The translations under genes were made by a program, and so were the position numbers. A stretch of DNA of 8,227 bases. It comes from Caulobacteraceae bacterium UBA6225. Its GTDB lineage: Bacteria > Pseudomonadota > Alphaproteobacteria > Caulobacterales > Caulobacteraceae. The notes beneath the pieces were generated by a model, which had not been told where the DNA came from, did not search any database, and saw nothing but the letters and a program-made list of their open reading frames with translations. Positions 1 to 5,889 of the stretch are shown here, in pieces; positions within the stretch are counted from its first letter, which is position 1; every line of letters starts with the position of its first letter. The DNA is taken from contig DJWR01000071.1 in assembly GCA_002441055.1 (NCBI GenBank), positions 3,417-11,643 on the forward strand. Reading direction: 5' to 3'.

Positions 1-480
1 ATGGCCACCCGCTCGGGCAGCCTCGATCCTGGGGTCCTGCTCTATCTGATGGAAGATCGCGGTATGTCGGCCGCTGATCTTACGGACTTGCTCTATCGCC
101 GATCGGGCCTGCTCGGCGTGTCCGGGGAGAGCGGCGACGTCAGAGTCCTAGTGGCCAGCGGCCGCCCGGAGGCGCGGGAGGCTCTGGACGTGTTCGTCTA
201 TAGGCTGTCGCGCGAGATCGGCGGACTGGCCGCGGCCTTAGGCGGTGTTGACCGCCTGGTCTTCACCGCCGGAGTGGGGGAGAACTCAGCGGAAATCCGC
301 GCCGGAGTTCTGCAGGCCTGCGCCTGGCTGGGCGCCGAACTGGACGTCGAGGCCAACCGGGTGGGCGCCGAGATCATCACGACGCCTGCCAGCCGCCTGC
401 AGGGCCTTGTCCTGCCCACCGACGAGCAGATCGTTATCGCCCGCGCCGCCGTTGAGGTTCTGCGTCTCTCGAGGGTTTGA
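1..480 (+). CDS. ackA: Acetate kinase, C-terminal part (5' end outside the window)
   Basis: This is the last 159 residues of acetate kinase, a cytoplasmic enzyme that interconverts acetyl phosphate + ADP and acetate + ATP. The family is normally about 400 residues, so some 240 residues lie upstream. The ATG at position 1 is not the start: it falls in the conserved internal motif M-[GA]-T-R-S-G-x-[LI]-D-P-G (residues 1-11 here). Other signatures seen are FTAGVGENS at 88-96, the glycine-rich nucleotide-binding segment of the ASKHA fold (usually F-[ST]-G-G-[IV]-G-E-N; here the first Gly is Ala), and SR...LPTDE at 131-142, whose Glu corresponds to the Mg-binding Glu of characterised acetate kinases. 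The stop is TGA at 478-480. The downstream neighbours are a DUF883-like protein and a universal stress protein, which suggests an oxygen-limitation or stationary-phase cluster, although I found no clear FNR/FixK box. Butyrate kinase is the main alternative but fits the motifs less well. Confidence 0.93.
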   Translation: MATRSGSLDPGVLLYLMEDRGMSAADLTDLLYRRSGLLGVSGESGDVRVLVASGRPEAREALDVFVYRLSREIGGLAAALGGVDRLVFTAGVGENSAEIRAGVLQACAWLGAELDVEANRVGAEIITTPASRLQGLVLPTDEQIVIARAAVEVLRLSRV

Positions 481-544
481 TACGGGTCAAGGTGGCGCTC
501 CGTGGGAAGGCGCGTGATGGCCTCACACCCCCAAGGAGCCGCCC

Positions 545-871
545 ATGTCGAAATCCATCAGCAAAGACCTTCGCGAAGACGTTAAAGATCTCCGCGAGAA
601 CATCGATGAGACCCTGGAAGACGTCGCCCGCGCCCTGAAGTCCGCGGCCGAAAGCTTGTCAGACGAAAGCGAAGAAGCCATCGCCAAGGCCGCCGTCGCC
701 GTTCGCAAGGCCGCAGATGCGCTCTCCGAAAAGGCCAAGCCCGCCAAAGCCATGGCCGACAAGGCTGTCCAGGAGGTCAAGGATCATCCGATTGTCTCGG
801 CCGGCGCGGCCCTGACCGCGGCCGCCTTGCTCATCAGCCTTCTGGTGGCCGAGCGCCGCAAGAAGGGCTGA
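545..871 (+). CDS. DUF883/ElaB-YqjD-like small C-tail-anchored helical protein
   Basis: The predicted protein has 108 residues. Residues 1-75 are highly charged, rich in Lys, Glu, Asp and Ala, and should form a long amphipathic helix or coiled coil. A linker (VKDHPIVSAG, about 78-87) leads to one hydrophobic segment (about 83-101, AALTAAALLISLLVA), then a basic tail ERRKKG. This layout, with the H-P motif before a C-terminal membrane helix, is that of DUF883 proteins such as ElaB and YqjD. Those are inner-membrane proteins linked to ribosomes or stationary phase in E. coli. The start is well supported by AAGGAG at 533-538, six bases before the ATG. The gene lies 64 bp after ackA on the same strand and could be cotranscribed with it. 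Family assignment rests on architecture and composition rather than a diagnostic motif, and its function here is unknown. Confidence 0.75.
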   Translation: MSKSISKDLREDVKDLRENIDETLEDVARALKSAAESLSDESEEAIAKAAVAVRKAADALSEKAKPAKAMADKAVQEVKDHPIVSAGAALTAAALLISLLVAERRKKG

Positions 872-950
872 GCTTCTCGCCACTTCGCCCACCTGCGCCG
901 TCAACAGGCGATCCGCCTTCCCCGTCGCGCTCAAGTCTTTGAGTTTAGAG

Positions 951-991
951 CCTGATTCAATGATCAGACGGTTCCGTCTGATCGCATCAGG
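951..991. repeat. Compound palindrome, REP-like intergenic element
   Basis: A perfect 10-base inverted repeat, GATCAGACGG (962-971) / CCGTCTGATC (974-983), is separated by TT. As RNA it would fold as a 9-bp stem with a GTTC tetraloop. An outer pair, CCTGAT (951-956) / ATCAGG (986-991), extends the symmetry with unpaired TCAAT and GC between the arms. There is no T-run after it, so it does not look like an intrinsic terminator. It lies between the DUF883-like gene and the usp gene, 46 bp before the chosen usp start. The nested design resembles dispersed palindromic repeats in alphaproteobacterial genomes; copy number cannot be judged from one window. A role as operator or mRNA-stability hairpin is also possible. 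Confidence 0.7.
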
Positions 992-1025
992 TTCGAAGGG
1001 CGCGGCGGGATGCAGGATGATTTAT

Positions 1026-1029
1026 GGAG
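1026..1029 (+). promoter_or_regulatory. Ribosome binding site deciding the usp start
   Basis: GGAG lies 7 bases before the ATG at 1037. The earlier in-frame ATG at 1010 is preceded only by a G/C run without a clear Shine-Dalgarno, and would add nine residues (MQDDLWRFS) not typical of the family. The 1037 start is therefore preferred. Confidence 0.65.
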
Positions 1030-1036
1030 ATTTTCA

Positions 1037-1885
1037 ATGCCTTACAAAGACATCCTTCTCCATCTTGAGACCTATCCTGAACCGACGTCGATGCTGGCGC
1101 TGGAGCAGGGCGTCAGGTTGAGCGCCGCGCTCGGCGATCAGGTCACGGGCCTCGCTACCCATGTCTCCATTCCCCTGAAGACCAACCGCCTGGCGGACTT
1201 CGCCCTGAGCCTGGGTGAAATGGCTAAGGCGGAGGAGGAGCGCAGCCTGCAAAACGCCAAGGCCCTGCTCGATAGGTTTGAACAGCTGGCTCAGGACCTC
1301 GGGGTGTTTGGTGGGCGGCTTTCCCCGTCGGCGGAACTGTTCGAGATCCCTGAGCTCACGGCGCAAGTCGCCAGAACCCGCGACCTGTGCGTCATTCCCT
1401 ACGGCCGCGAGCTTGCCTCCCATCAGGGTGTGGCCGAAGCGATGATTTTCGCTTCGGGTCGCCCGACGCTCATCTTCCGACCCAACGACTCGAAATTGGC
1501 TCGTGCGGAAATCGGGACGGTGGTTGTCGCCTGGGATGGCGGGCGATCGGCCGCCGCCGCCGTGGCCGCGGCCCTGCCAGCCCTGAAGGCGGCGCGTAAG
1601 GTGATCGTGCTGACGGTGACCAATGAGAAGGCCAGCGCCAGGGCCGGGGCGCCCAACGATCTGATCCGTCATCTGGGGCGCCACGGGCTCGCCGCAGAGG
1701 CCATGGAGTTTGACTCTGCCGGGGCGAAAATCGGTTCGGTGCTCGACCATGTGGTGTTGCGCGCTGAAGCTGATCTGCTGGTCATGGGGGCGTTTGGTCA
1801 TTCCCGCGCCCGGGAGTTCGTCCTGGGCGGCGCCACGCGCAGCATGCTTGAGGCGCCCCCGGCGCCAGTGCTTCTGGCCCACTAA
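1037..1885 (+). CDS. Universal stress protein, tandem UspA domains
   Basis: The protein has 282 residues, twice the single-domain UspA length, so it carries two Usp alpha/beta domains (about 1-150 and 158-282). The N-terminus MPYKDILLHLE is a typical first Usp strand. The second domain begins at IGTVVVAWDG (159-168) and ends with GAFGHSRAREFVLGGATRS (251-269), the ATP-binding G-x2-G-x9-G signature. The residue after the last Gly is Gly265 rather than the canonical Ser/Thr, a variant I associate with alphaproteobacterial tandem Usps. The first domain lacks a recognisable G-x2-G-x9-G motif at its end, so nucleotide binding is probably confined to the second domain. Usps are cytoplasmic proteins induced by starvation, hypoxia and other stress, and their exact activity is usually unknown. 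An alternative start is the in-frame ATG at 1010. The gene converges on the minus-strand redox gene that ends at 1921. Confidence 0.9.
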   Translation: MPYKDILLHLETYPEPTSMLALEQGVRLSAALGDQVTGLATHVSIPLKTNRLADFALSLGEMAKAEEERSLQNAKALLDRFEQLAQDLGVFGGRLSPSAELFEIPELTAQVARTRDLCVIPYGRELASHQGVAEAMIFASGRPTLIFRPNDSKLARAEIGTVVVAWDGGRSAAAAVAAALPALKAARKVIVLTVTNEKASARAGAPNDLIRHLGRHGLAAEAMEFDSAGAKIGSVLDHVVLRAEADLLVMGAFGHSRAREFVLGGATRSMLEAPPAPVLLAH

Positions 1886-1920
1886 ACCTGGTGGAGGTGG
1901 GCGCTGGGGCCAGGGTCAGT

Positions 1921-2865
1921 TCAGGCTGACTGGCGCAGGTGGACAGGATGGCTCGTCTCGGCGCCGCCCCACAGAACAGCGCGGTAGGCTTCGAAGCACT
2001 GCTCGCCGCACAGCAGGCGCATGATCGCCCCCTCGGCGATAGCGGGAAGCACTTCCGGGTGATCGGTGGCCAGGGGCACTAGCGCCTCGGCGTTCCAGGC
2101 CTTTGAGTGTTCCACGTCGAGTACGGCGTGCAGGTCGAAATACTTGCGCAGCTTGGGCGCCGTCCCGAGGCGCTTCAGGCCGGCGGCCACCGAAGCCACC
2201 CTGGTCGGCGCGGTAAGCTCAACGACCCCCAGGGCGCCAACCGAGTGAAAGGCGTACCGACGGGTGGCGGCGAAGGCGGTCATCGTGTTGGCCAGCGCCA
2301 GGGACTGCCAGAGCGTGCCTTCAATGGTGGGGGTGAGTTCGAGGCCCTGCACGGTCATGTCCAGCATCGGCCCGTGCATGCCGCCCATATTTCCCCGGCC
2401 CATTTCGTCCCAGTAGTTACGGGCCAGTTCGAGCTTCGGCCGGGCCGGCAGCTTGACCTGCGTCATCGCCACCATGTCGTCGAAGCCGGCTTCCCCTGCG
2501 GCCTCCTGGGTCAGGAACCACCGCATCTGGTCTAAGTCCGCCTCGGTGGCCAGCCAGTCGAACAGGGGATCCCATTGGCCTGGCCCGCTGTCCTTGAGGG
2601 CTTCAAACCAGGCGATGAAGCCCTCAGGATCAGTAGGGACCCTGGCGACTTCGGACTGCACGCGGGCTCGGAAGGCATCAATGAACTCGCCCTCCTTCTG
2701 CTGCATCCGCAGATCGCGGTTCAATTCCAGCCGCCAGTCGTTGCGCGGGATCGAGGGTGAGAGCCGACTCCGGTTCCATCGCGCCAGGCCTCGGTGAAGG
2801 CTGTTGGGATCGGAAAAGCCGGCGGCGGGGGCGCTGCGCAGTCCCAGACCTTGGATCATGGCCAT
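1921..2865 (-). CDS. Iron-containing redox enzyme, heme-oxygenase-like fold (Haem_oxygenas_2/HDO type)
   Basis: The protein has 314 residues, mostly helical, with no signal peptide or membrane segment. It matches the heme-oxygenase-like 'iron-containing redox enzyme' family, whose studied relatives are non-heme di-iron oxygenases or oxidases (UndA, SznF, CADD). Visible candidate metal ligands are Glu121 (in TQEAAGEAGFDD), Glu154 and His164 (in YWDEMGRGNMGGMH), and the H-x3-D-x2-H set His246/Asp250/His253 (HAVLDVEH). Other family-like segments are LANTMTAFAATRRYAFHSVG (191-210) and GVVELTAPTR (213-222). The substrate cannot be inferred. The start at 2865 (MAMIQGLG) is set by AGGAG just upstream; an upstream in-frame start at 2895 would put that Shine-Dalgarno inside the gene. 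It is divergent from the flavodoxin-like gene at 3019, a possible electron donor (inference). Confidence 0.8.
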   Translation of the reverse strand: MAMIQGLGLRSAPAAGFSDPNSLHRGLARWNRSRLSPSIPRNDWRLELNRDLRMQQKEGEFIDAFRARVQSEVARVPTDPEGFIAWFEALKDSGPGQWDPLFDWLATEADLDQMRWFLTQEAAGEAGFDDMVAMTQVKLPARPKLELARNYWDEMGRGNMGGMHGPMLDMTVQGLELTPTIEGTLWQSLALANTMTAFAATRRYAFHSVGALGVVELTAPTRVASVAAGLKRLGTAPKLRKYFDLHAVLDVEHSKAWNAEALVPLATDHPEVLPAIAEGAIMRLLCGEQCFEAYRAVLWGGAETSHPVHLRQSA

Positions 2866-2871
2866 GAAAAT

Positions 2872-2876
2872 CTCCT
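2872..2876 (-). promoter_or_regulatory. Ribosome binding site deciding the redox-enzyme start
   Basis: On the minus strand AGGAG precedes ATG 2865 by six bases. This favours the 314-residue product over a ten-residue-longer reading from 2895. Confidence 0.7.
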
Positions 2877-2898
2877 GTTGGACGGAGAAAGTCACAGA

Positions 2899-2920
2899 TG
2901 CCCCGTCTGGTTCCGGGGCA
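2899..2920. repeat. Inverted repeat in the divergent intergenic region
   Basis: TGCCCCG (2899-2905) and CGGGGCA (2914-2920) form a 7-bp inverted repeat around an 8-base loop. It lies 34 bp upstream of the redox-enzyme start on the minus strand. A second pairing, GTCTG (2905-2909) with CAGAC (2919-2923), overlaps it and is mutually exclusive. This could be a leader hairpin or an operator, but in GC-rich DNA a 7-bp match may be chance. Confidence 0.35.
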
Positions 2921-3018
2921 GACCCCCATCATCGCGACGTTCTATGTTGCGGCGGCGTTCGCGCTGGGGCGGCCGGGTTAGCCGAGATGGTGGCGGCGAT
3001 TTCGCCTATGCTCGGCCC

Positions 3019-3510
3019 ATGAAGTCACTGCTGATCGTCTATCACTCGCGCACCGGCGGTTCGCGTCAGATGGCTGAAGCCGCACAAGCCGCCGCCCGCC
3101 AGAGCGGCGAGGCCGAGGTGAAGCTCCTGGAGGCCACCGTCGCCGGCCCCGAGGACCTGCTTGGGGCCGAAGGCTATCTGTTTGTCTGCCCGGAAAATCT
3201 GGCGGCGATATCGGGGGAGATGAAGGCCTTTTTTGATCGCGCCTACTACCCGGTGCTGGGCCGTCTCGAGGGCCGGCCTTACGCCCTCATGGTCTGCGCC
3301 GGTAGCGATGGGGAGAACGCCGCGCGCCAGATGGCGCGGATCGCCACGGGCTGGCGCCTGAAGCCCGTGGCCGATCCGATCATCGTCTGCACCGATGCCC
3401 AGACGCCGGAAGCCATCCTGGCGCCGAAGACGATACCCGAGGCCGACCTGGCCCGCTGCGAAGAACTGGGGGCTGCGATGGCCGCAGGGCTCGGACTGGG
3501 CATCTTCTAG
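3019..3510 (+). CDS. Flavodoxin-like NAD(P)H oxidoreductase family protein
   Basis: The protein has 163 residues with a flavodoxin-like fold. The N-terminal strand MKSLLIVYHS is followed by the FMN phosphate-binding loop HSRTGGSRQMAE (9-20). The segment VCPENLAAISGEMKAFFDRA (56-75) matches the flavin-ring loop and following helix of flavodoxin/FMN-reductase proteins (P-E-x-x-x-x-x-x-G-x-x-K-x-F-x-D-R). MVCAGSDGENAARQM (91-105) is a second flavin-proximal loop. It probably binds FMN and acts in cytoplasmic electron transfer. The frame is open further upstream, but the ATG at 3019 begins exactly at the fold's first strand and follows the intergenic region; its Shine-Dalgarno is weak, so translation may be low or leaderless. 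The partner is unknown; the divergent redox enzyme is the obvious candidate. It converges on the blh-like gene, whose stop is 55 bp away. Confidence 0.8.
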   Translation: MKSLLIVYHSRTGGSRQMAEAAQAAARQSGEAEVKLLEATVAGPEDLLGAEGYLFVCPENLAAISGEMKAFFDRAYYPVLGRLEGRPYALMVCAGSDGENAARQMARIATGWRLKPVADPIIVCTDAQTPEAILAPKTIPEADLARCEELGAAMAAGLGLGIF

Positions 3511-3565
3511 GGCGCGCCTTGAAGCTCGCCTGTCTGGAGGGCTTCGGGCCGGACCCTCGGCCGCC

Positions 3566-4426
3566 TCAGATCTCGGTCACTGGCAGGCGGAGATAGACGC
3601 GGCCGTCACGCTCGGCTGGCGGCAAATCGCCAGCACGGATGTTCACCTGCAAGGACGGCAGGATGAGAGTGGGCGGGGGAAGGGTGGCGTCCCTGGCCTC
3701 CCGGCGAGCTACAAAATCAGCCTCGCTGACCCCGCCGCGCAGGTGAACATTCTCCGCCTGTTGCTCGGCCACGGTGGTCTCCCAGGCGTGGGTCTTGCGA
3801 TCTTCAGTGAGATAGTCGTGACCCACATAGATCTTGGTCTGCGGCGGCAGGGCGAGGATCTTCTGGATCGACCGATAGAGGGTCGCGGCGTCGCCGCCGG
3901 GGAAGTCGGCCCGGGCGGTGCCATAGTCGGGCATGAACAGGGTGTCGCCCACATAGGCCGCCCCATCGATGAGATAGGTGACGCAGGCCGGCGTGTGGCC
4001 AGGCGTATGCAGGACGCCGATCTCGGTCTCTCCCAATTTCAAGGTGTCGCCTTCCCGGACAAGCCGATCGAAGACCGCCCCGTCGGCGGCGATGTCATCG
4101 GCGCCAAAGACCTTGCCAAAATAGTCCTGCACCGCGGTGATGTGCGCGCCGATCACCACCTGGGCGCCGGTGGCCTCGCGCAGGCGTGCGGCGGCCGACA
4201 GGTGATCGGCGTGGGCGTGCGTTTCCAGCACATAGGTCAGCTTTAGACCGCGCTCTTCAATCGCTCGCAGGATCTCCGAGATCTGCTGGCGAGACACCTT
4301 GGCGCCCTTGGGCTCATAATCGAGGACCGGGTCGATCACCGCGGCTTCGCCGGTGGCCGTATCCCAGACCAGATAGGTGACGGTCGAGGTCGCCTCGTGG
4401 AAGAAGCTTATCTGCTGAACGGACAT
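3566..4426 (-). CDS. blh: Blh-type MBL-fold hydrolase, probable persulfide dioxygenase
   Basis: The protein has 286 residues with the metallo-beta-lactamase fold. Metal-binding motifs seen are THAHADH (His70, His72, Asp74, His75), TPGHT (His144), VGDTLF (Asp161) and YVGHDY (His203). The segment GTARADFPGGDAATLYRSI (169-187) and the C-terminal LILPSLQVNIRAG (254-266) are characteristic of the ETHE1/Blh persulfide dioxygenase branch, which oxidises glutathione persulfide to sulfite using a mononuclear iron. This is a stand-alone catalytic domain; some Blh proteins carry an additional DUF442 rhodanese-like domain, absent here. There is no signal peptide, so it should act in the cytoplasm. A strong Shine-Dalgarno (AAGGAGGA on the minus strand, about 4431-4438) supports the start. 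It is divergent from a TauE/SafE permease across an 80-bp region with a palindromic candidate operator. Glyoxalase II is an alternative but fits the motifs and context less well. Confidence 0.87.
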   Translation of the reverse strand: MSVQQISFFHEATSTVTYLVWDTATGEAAVIDPVLDYEPKGAKVSRQQISEILRAIEERGLKLTYVLETHAHADHLSAAARLREATGAQVVIGAHITAVQDYFGKVFGADDIAADGAVFDRLVREGDTLKLGETEIGVLHTPGHTPACVTYLIDGAAYVGDTLFMPDYGTARADFPGGDAATLYRSIQKILALPPQTKIYVGHDYLTEDRKTHAWETTVAEQQAENVHLRGGVSEADFVARREARDATLPPPTLILPSLQVNIRAGDLPPAERDGRVYLRLPVTEI

Positions 4427-4448
4427 TGGGTCCTCCTTTCGCCACCCC

Positions 4449-4476
4449 TATATATGCAGCATTGCTAATATAGCAA
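4449..4476. promoter_or_regulatory. Candidate ArsR/BigR-type operator in the blh-tauE divergent promoter
   Basis: An AT-rich patch stands out in GC-rich DNA. TATATATGCA (4449-4458) and TGCTAATATA (4463-4472) form an imperfect inverted repeat (8 of 10 pairs) around GCAT. A perfect 6-3-6 palindrome, TTGCTA-ATA-TAGCAA, overlaps it at 4462-4476. The patch also contains possible -10 elements for both genes (TAATAT at 4466-4471 on plus; TATATA on minus). A bound repressor would therefore block both blh and tauE. Known BigR and SqrR operators are AT-rich inverted repeats in similar positions. Assigning it to the ArsR protein at 5890-6249 is inference. Confidence 0.6.
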
Positions 4477-4506
4477 ACCCGGCTATGAAAAGGGTAGGAG
4501 CGCACC

Positions 4507-5286
4507 ATGGACCTCACCACCACAGCCATGATCGCCGCGGTGATAAGCGGCGCAGTGGTTGGCCTGCTGCTGGCGGTGTTCGGCGGCGGCGGCTCCGTGC
4601 TCGCCACACCAGCCCTCATCTATGTGGTGGGTGTAAGCGACACCCATCTGGCCATCGGCACCTCGGCCGCAGCGGTCGCCGTCAACGCCACGATCAATCT
4701 GATGGGCCACGCCCGCAATGGGCGGGTGAAGTGGCCCTGCGCCAGCGTCTTCGCCGCCGCAGGTCTGGCCGGCGCCCTCGGGGGCTCGAGCCTGGCCAAG
4801 CTGGTGGACGGCCAGCATCTGCTGGCGCTGTTCGCCGTCGCCATGGCGGCCATCGCCCTGTCCATGATGCGCAAACCCAGGGATGCCGGCGATCCTATGG
4901 CGCATATCTCCTGGCCCATGACCCTGAGACTGGCGCCCATTGGCCTGGTCACCGGGCTGGCGGCGGGCTTCTTTGGTATCGGCGGCGGCTTTCTCATCGT
5001 ACCTGGTCTCATGGCGGCCAGCGGCATGACGCTTGCCAACGCTGCAGCCTCGTCCCTGTTGTCGGTCAGCCTGTTCGGCGCGGCCACCTCGGCCAATTAC
5101 GCCCTGTCAGGCCAGGTGGTCTGGCCGGTGGCGGGTCTGTTCATTGCTGGCGGCTTGGCCGGTGGTCTGGCGGGATTGCGGGTGGCGGGCCTGCTGGCCG
5201 ACCGCGCCCTGCTGGCGCGTCGGCTGTTCGCCGGGCTGGTTCTGATCGTGGCGGCCTATGTGGCCTGGAGGGGAATTTTCGGATGA
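4507..5286 (+). CDS. TauE/SafE-family membrane permease (sulfite exporter type)
   Basis: The protein has 259 residues, very hydrophobic, with about seven or eight membrane helices and the internal duplication typical of TauE/SafE. The two repeat signatures are FGGGGSVLATPAL (25-37) and FGIGGGFLIVPGL (156-168). Each is followed by a small-residue-rich helix (GTSAAAVAVNATIN, 51-64; AAASSLLSVSLFGAATSAN, 179-197). TauE/SafE proteins export sulfite, sulfoacetate or other organosulfur anions, or import such compounds. Export of the sulfite made by the divergent Blh-type enzyme is the natural reading here, but the substrate is not shown by sequence. AGGAG at 4496-4500 precedes the ATG by six bases. 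The stop overlaps the methyltransferase start (ATGA), so the two genes are translationally coupled. A longer overlapping plus-strand frame starting at 4485 is a shadow. Confidence 0.9.
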   Translation: MDLTTTAMIAAVISGAVVGLLLAVFGGGGSVLATPALIYVVGVSDTHLAIGTSAAAVAVNATINLMGHARNGRVKWPCASVFAAAGLAGALGGSSLAKLVDGQHLLALFAVAMAAIALSMMRKPRDAGDPMAHISWPMTLRLAPIGLVTGLAAGFFGIGGGFLIVPGLMAASGMTLANAAASSLLSVSLFGAATSANYALSGQVVWPVAGLFIAGGLAGGLAGLRVAGLLADRALLARRLFAGLVLIVAAYVAWRGIFG

Positions 5287-5885
5287 GTTTCTGGGACGAA
5301 CGCTATCAGGGCGAGGCCTATCTGTTTGGCGAGGCGCCCAACGCCTTCCTGGCCCGTCAGGTCCACCGGCTGGCGCCGGGCCAAACCGTCCTGGCCGTGG
5401 CCGATGGTGAGGGACGCAATGGGGTGTGGCTGGCGCAGCAGGGTCTTGCGGTCCTGTCCGTCGACGGTTCCTCAGTCGCCCAGGCCAAGGCCGCCCGGTT
5501 GGCGGAGGCTCGGGGTGTCAGCCTCGAGCTCCAGCAGGTTGATCTGGCCGACTGGGACTGGCCGCAGGGGCGGTTCGACCTGGTGGCGGCCATCTTCATT
5601 CAGTTCGCTGGACCTGAATTGCGGACGCAGATTTTCGAGAACATGAAGCGGGCCCTCAAGCCCGGCGGCCTGATCCTGCTGGAGGGCTACCGGCCCGAGC
5701 AAATCGCCTACGGCACGGGCGGGCCGAGAACGCCGGAGAACCTCTATACCGAGGCGATGCTGCAAGAGGCCTTCAGCGACTTTGAAATCCTGGAGCTCGC
5801 CGCCTATGACGCAGCCATTGAGGAGGGCGCAGGCCATTCGGGGACGTCGGCCCTGATCGACCTGGTGGCTCGCAAGCCGTCCTGA
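5283..5885 (+). CDS. Class I SAM-dependent methyltransferase coupled to the TauE-like permease
   Basis: The protein has 200 residues with a single class I (Rossmann-like) methyltransferase domain. The N-terminus FWDERYQGEAYLFGEAPN (3-20) is typical of a small methyltransferase group related to TehB and thiopurine S-methyltransferases. SAM motif I is VLAVADGEGRNG (36-47), with Ala-Asp where many relatives have Gly-Cys or Ala-Gly before GEGRN. Asp61 is the likely ribose-binding acid after the second strand. Further signs are VDLADWDW (86-93), FDLVAAIF (98-105) and the post-motif LKPGGLILLEGY (125-136). The protein contains no cysteine. The start overlaps the permease stop (ATGA, 5283-5286) and GGAGG at 5267-5271 may serve as ribosome binding site. 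The substrate is unknown; a sulfide or thiol acceptor is suggested only by the operon. The gene is convergent with the ArsR gene, stops 4 bp apart. Confidence 0.83.
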   Translation: MSFWDERYQGEAYLFGEAPNAFLARQVHRLAPGQTVLAVADGEGRNGVWLAQQGLAVLSVDGSSVAQAKAARLAEARGVSLELQQVDLADWDWPQGRFDLVAAIFIQFAGPELRTQIFENMKRALKPGGLILLEGYRPEQIAYGTGGPRTPENLYTEAMLQEAFSDFEILELAAYDAAIEEGAGHSGTSALIDLVARKPS

Positions 5886-5889
5886 CGAC

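Noticed and set aside
930..943. CTCAA-GTCT-TTGAG as a possible FNR/FixK box upstream of usp
   Set aside because: The half-sites face the wrong way: the FNR/FixK consensus is TTGAT-N4-ATCAA, whereas this is TCAA-N4-TTGA. No better match was found in the intergenic regions.
1034..1882. Open minus-strand frame of 282 codons opposite the universal stress protein gene
   Set aside because: Its product is rich in Arg, Gly and His with no recognisable domain. It mirrors the usp codons almost exactly, as expected from GC-rich third positions. The plus-strand protein has clear Usp motifs.
1886..1920. Possible bidirectional terminator between the convergent usp and redox genes
   Set aside because: Only short imperfect G/C pairings are present and no T-run follows on either strand.
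2794..3018. Upstream in-frame extension of the flavodoxin-like protein
   Set aside because: It would overlap the start of the divergent redox gene, has no family-like sequence, and the flavodoxin fold begins exactly at the ATG at 3019.
3395..4246. Plus-strand frame of 283 codons opposite the blh-like gene
   Set aside because: It overlaps the end of the flavodoxin-like gene and is antisense to a protein with complete MBL-fold motifs. No domain is visible in its product.
4485..5282. Long N-terminal extension of the methyltransferase (a 466-codon plus-strand frame)
   Set aside because: The extension reads the TauE/SafE gene out of frame and gives an Arg/Gly-rich low-complexity product. The methyltransferase domain begins at the ATG at 5283, coupled to the permease stop.
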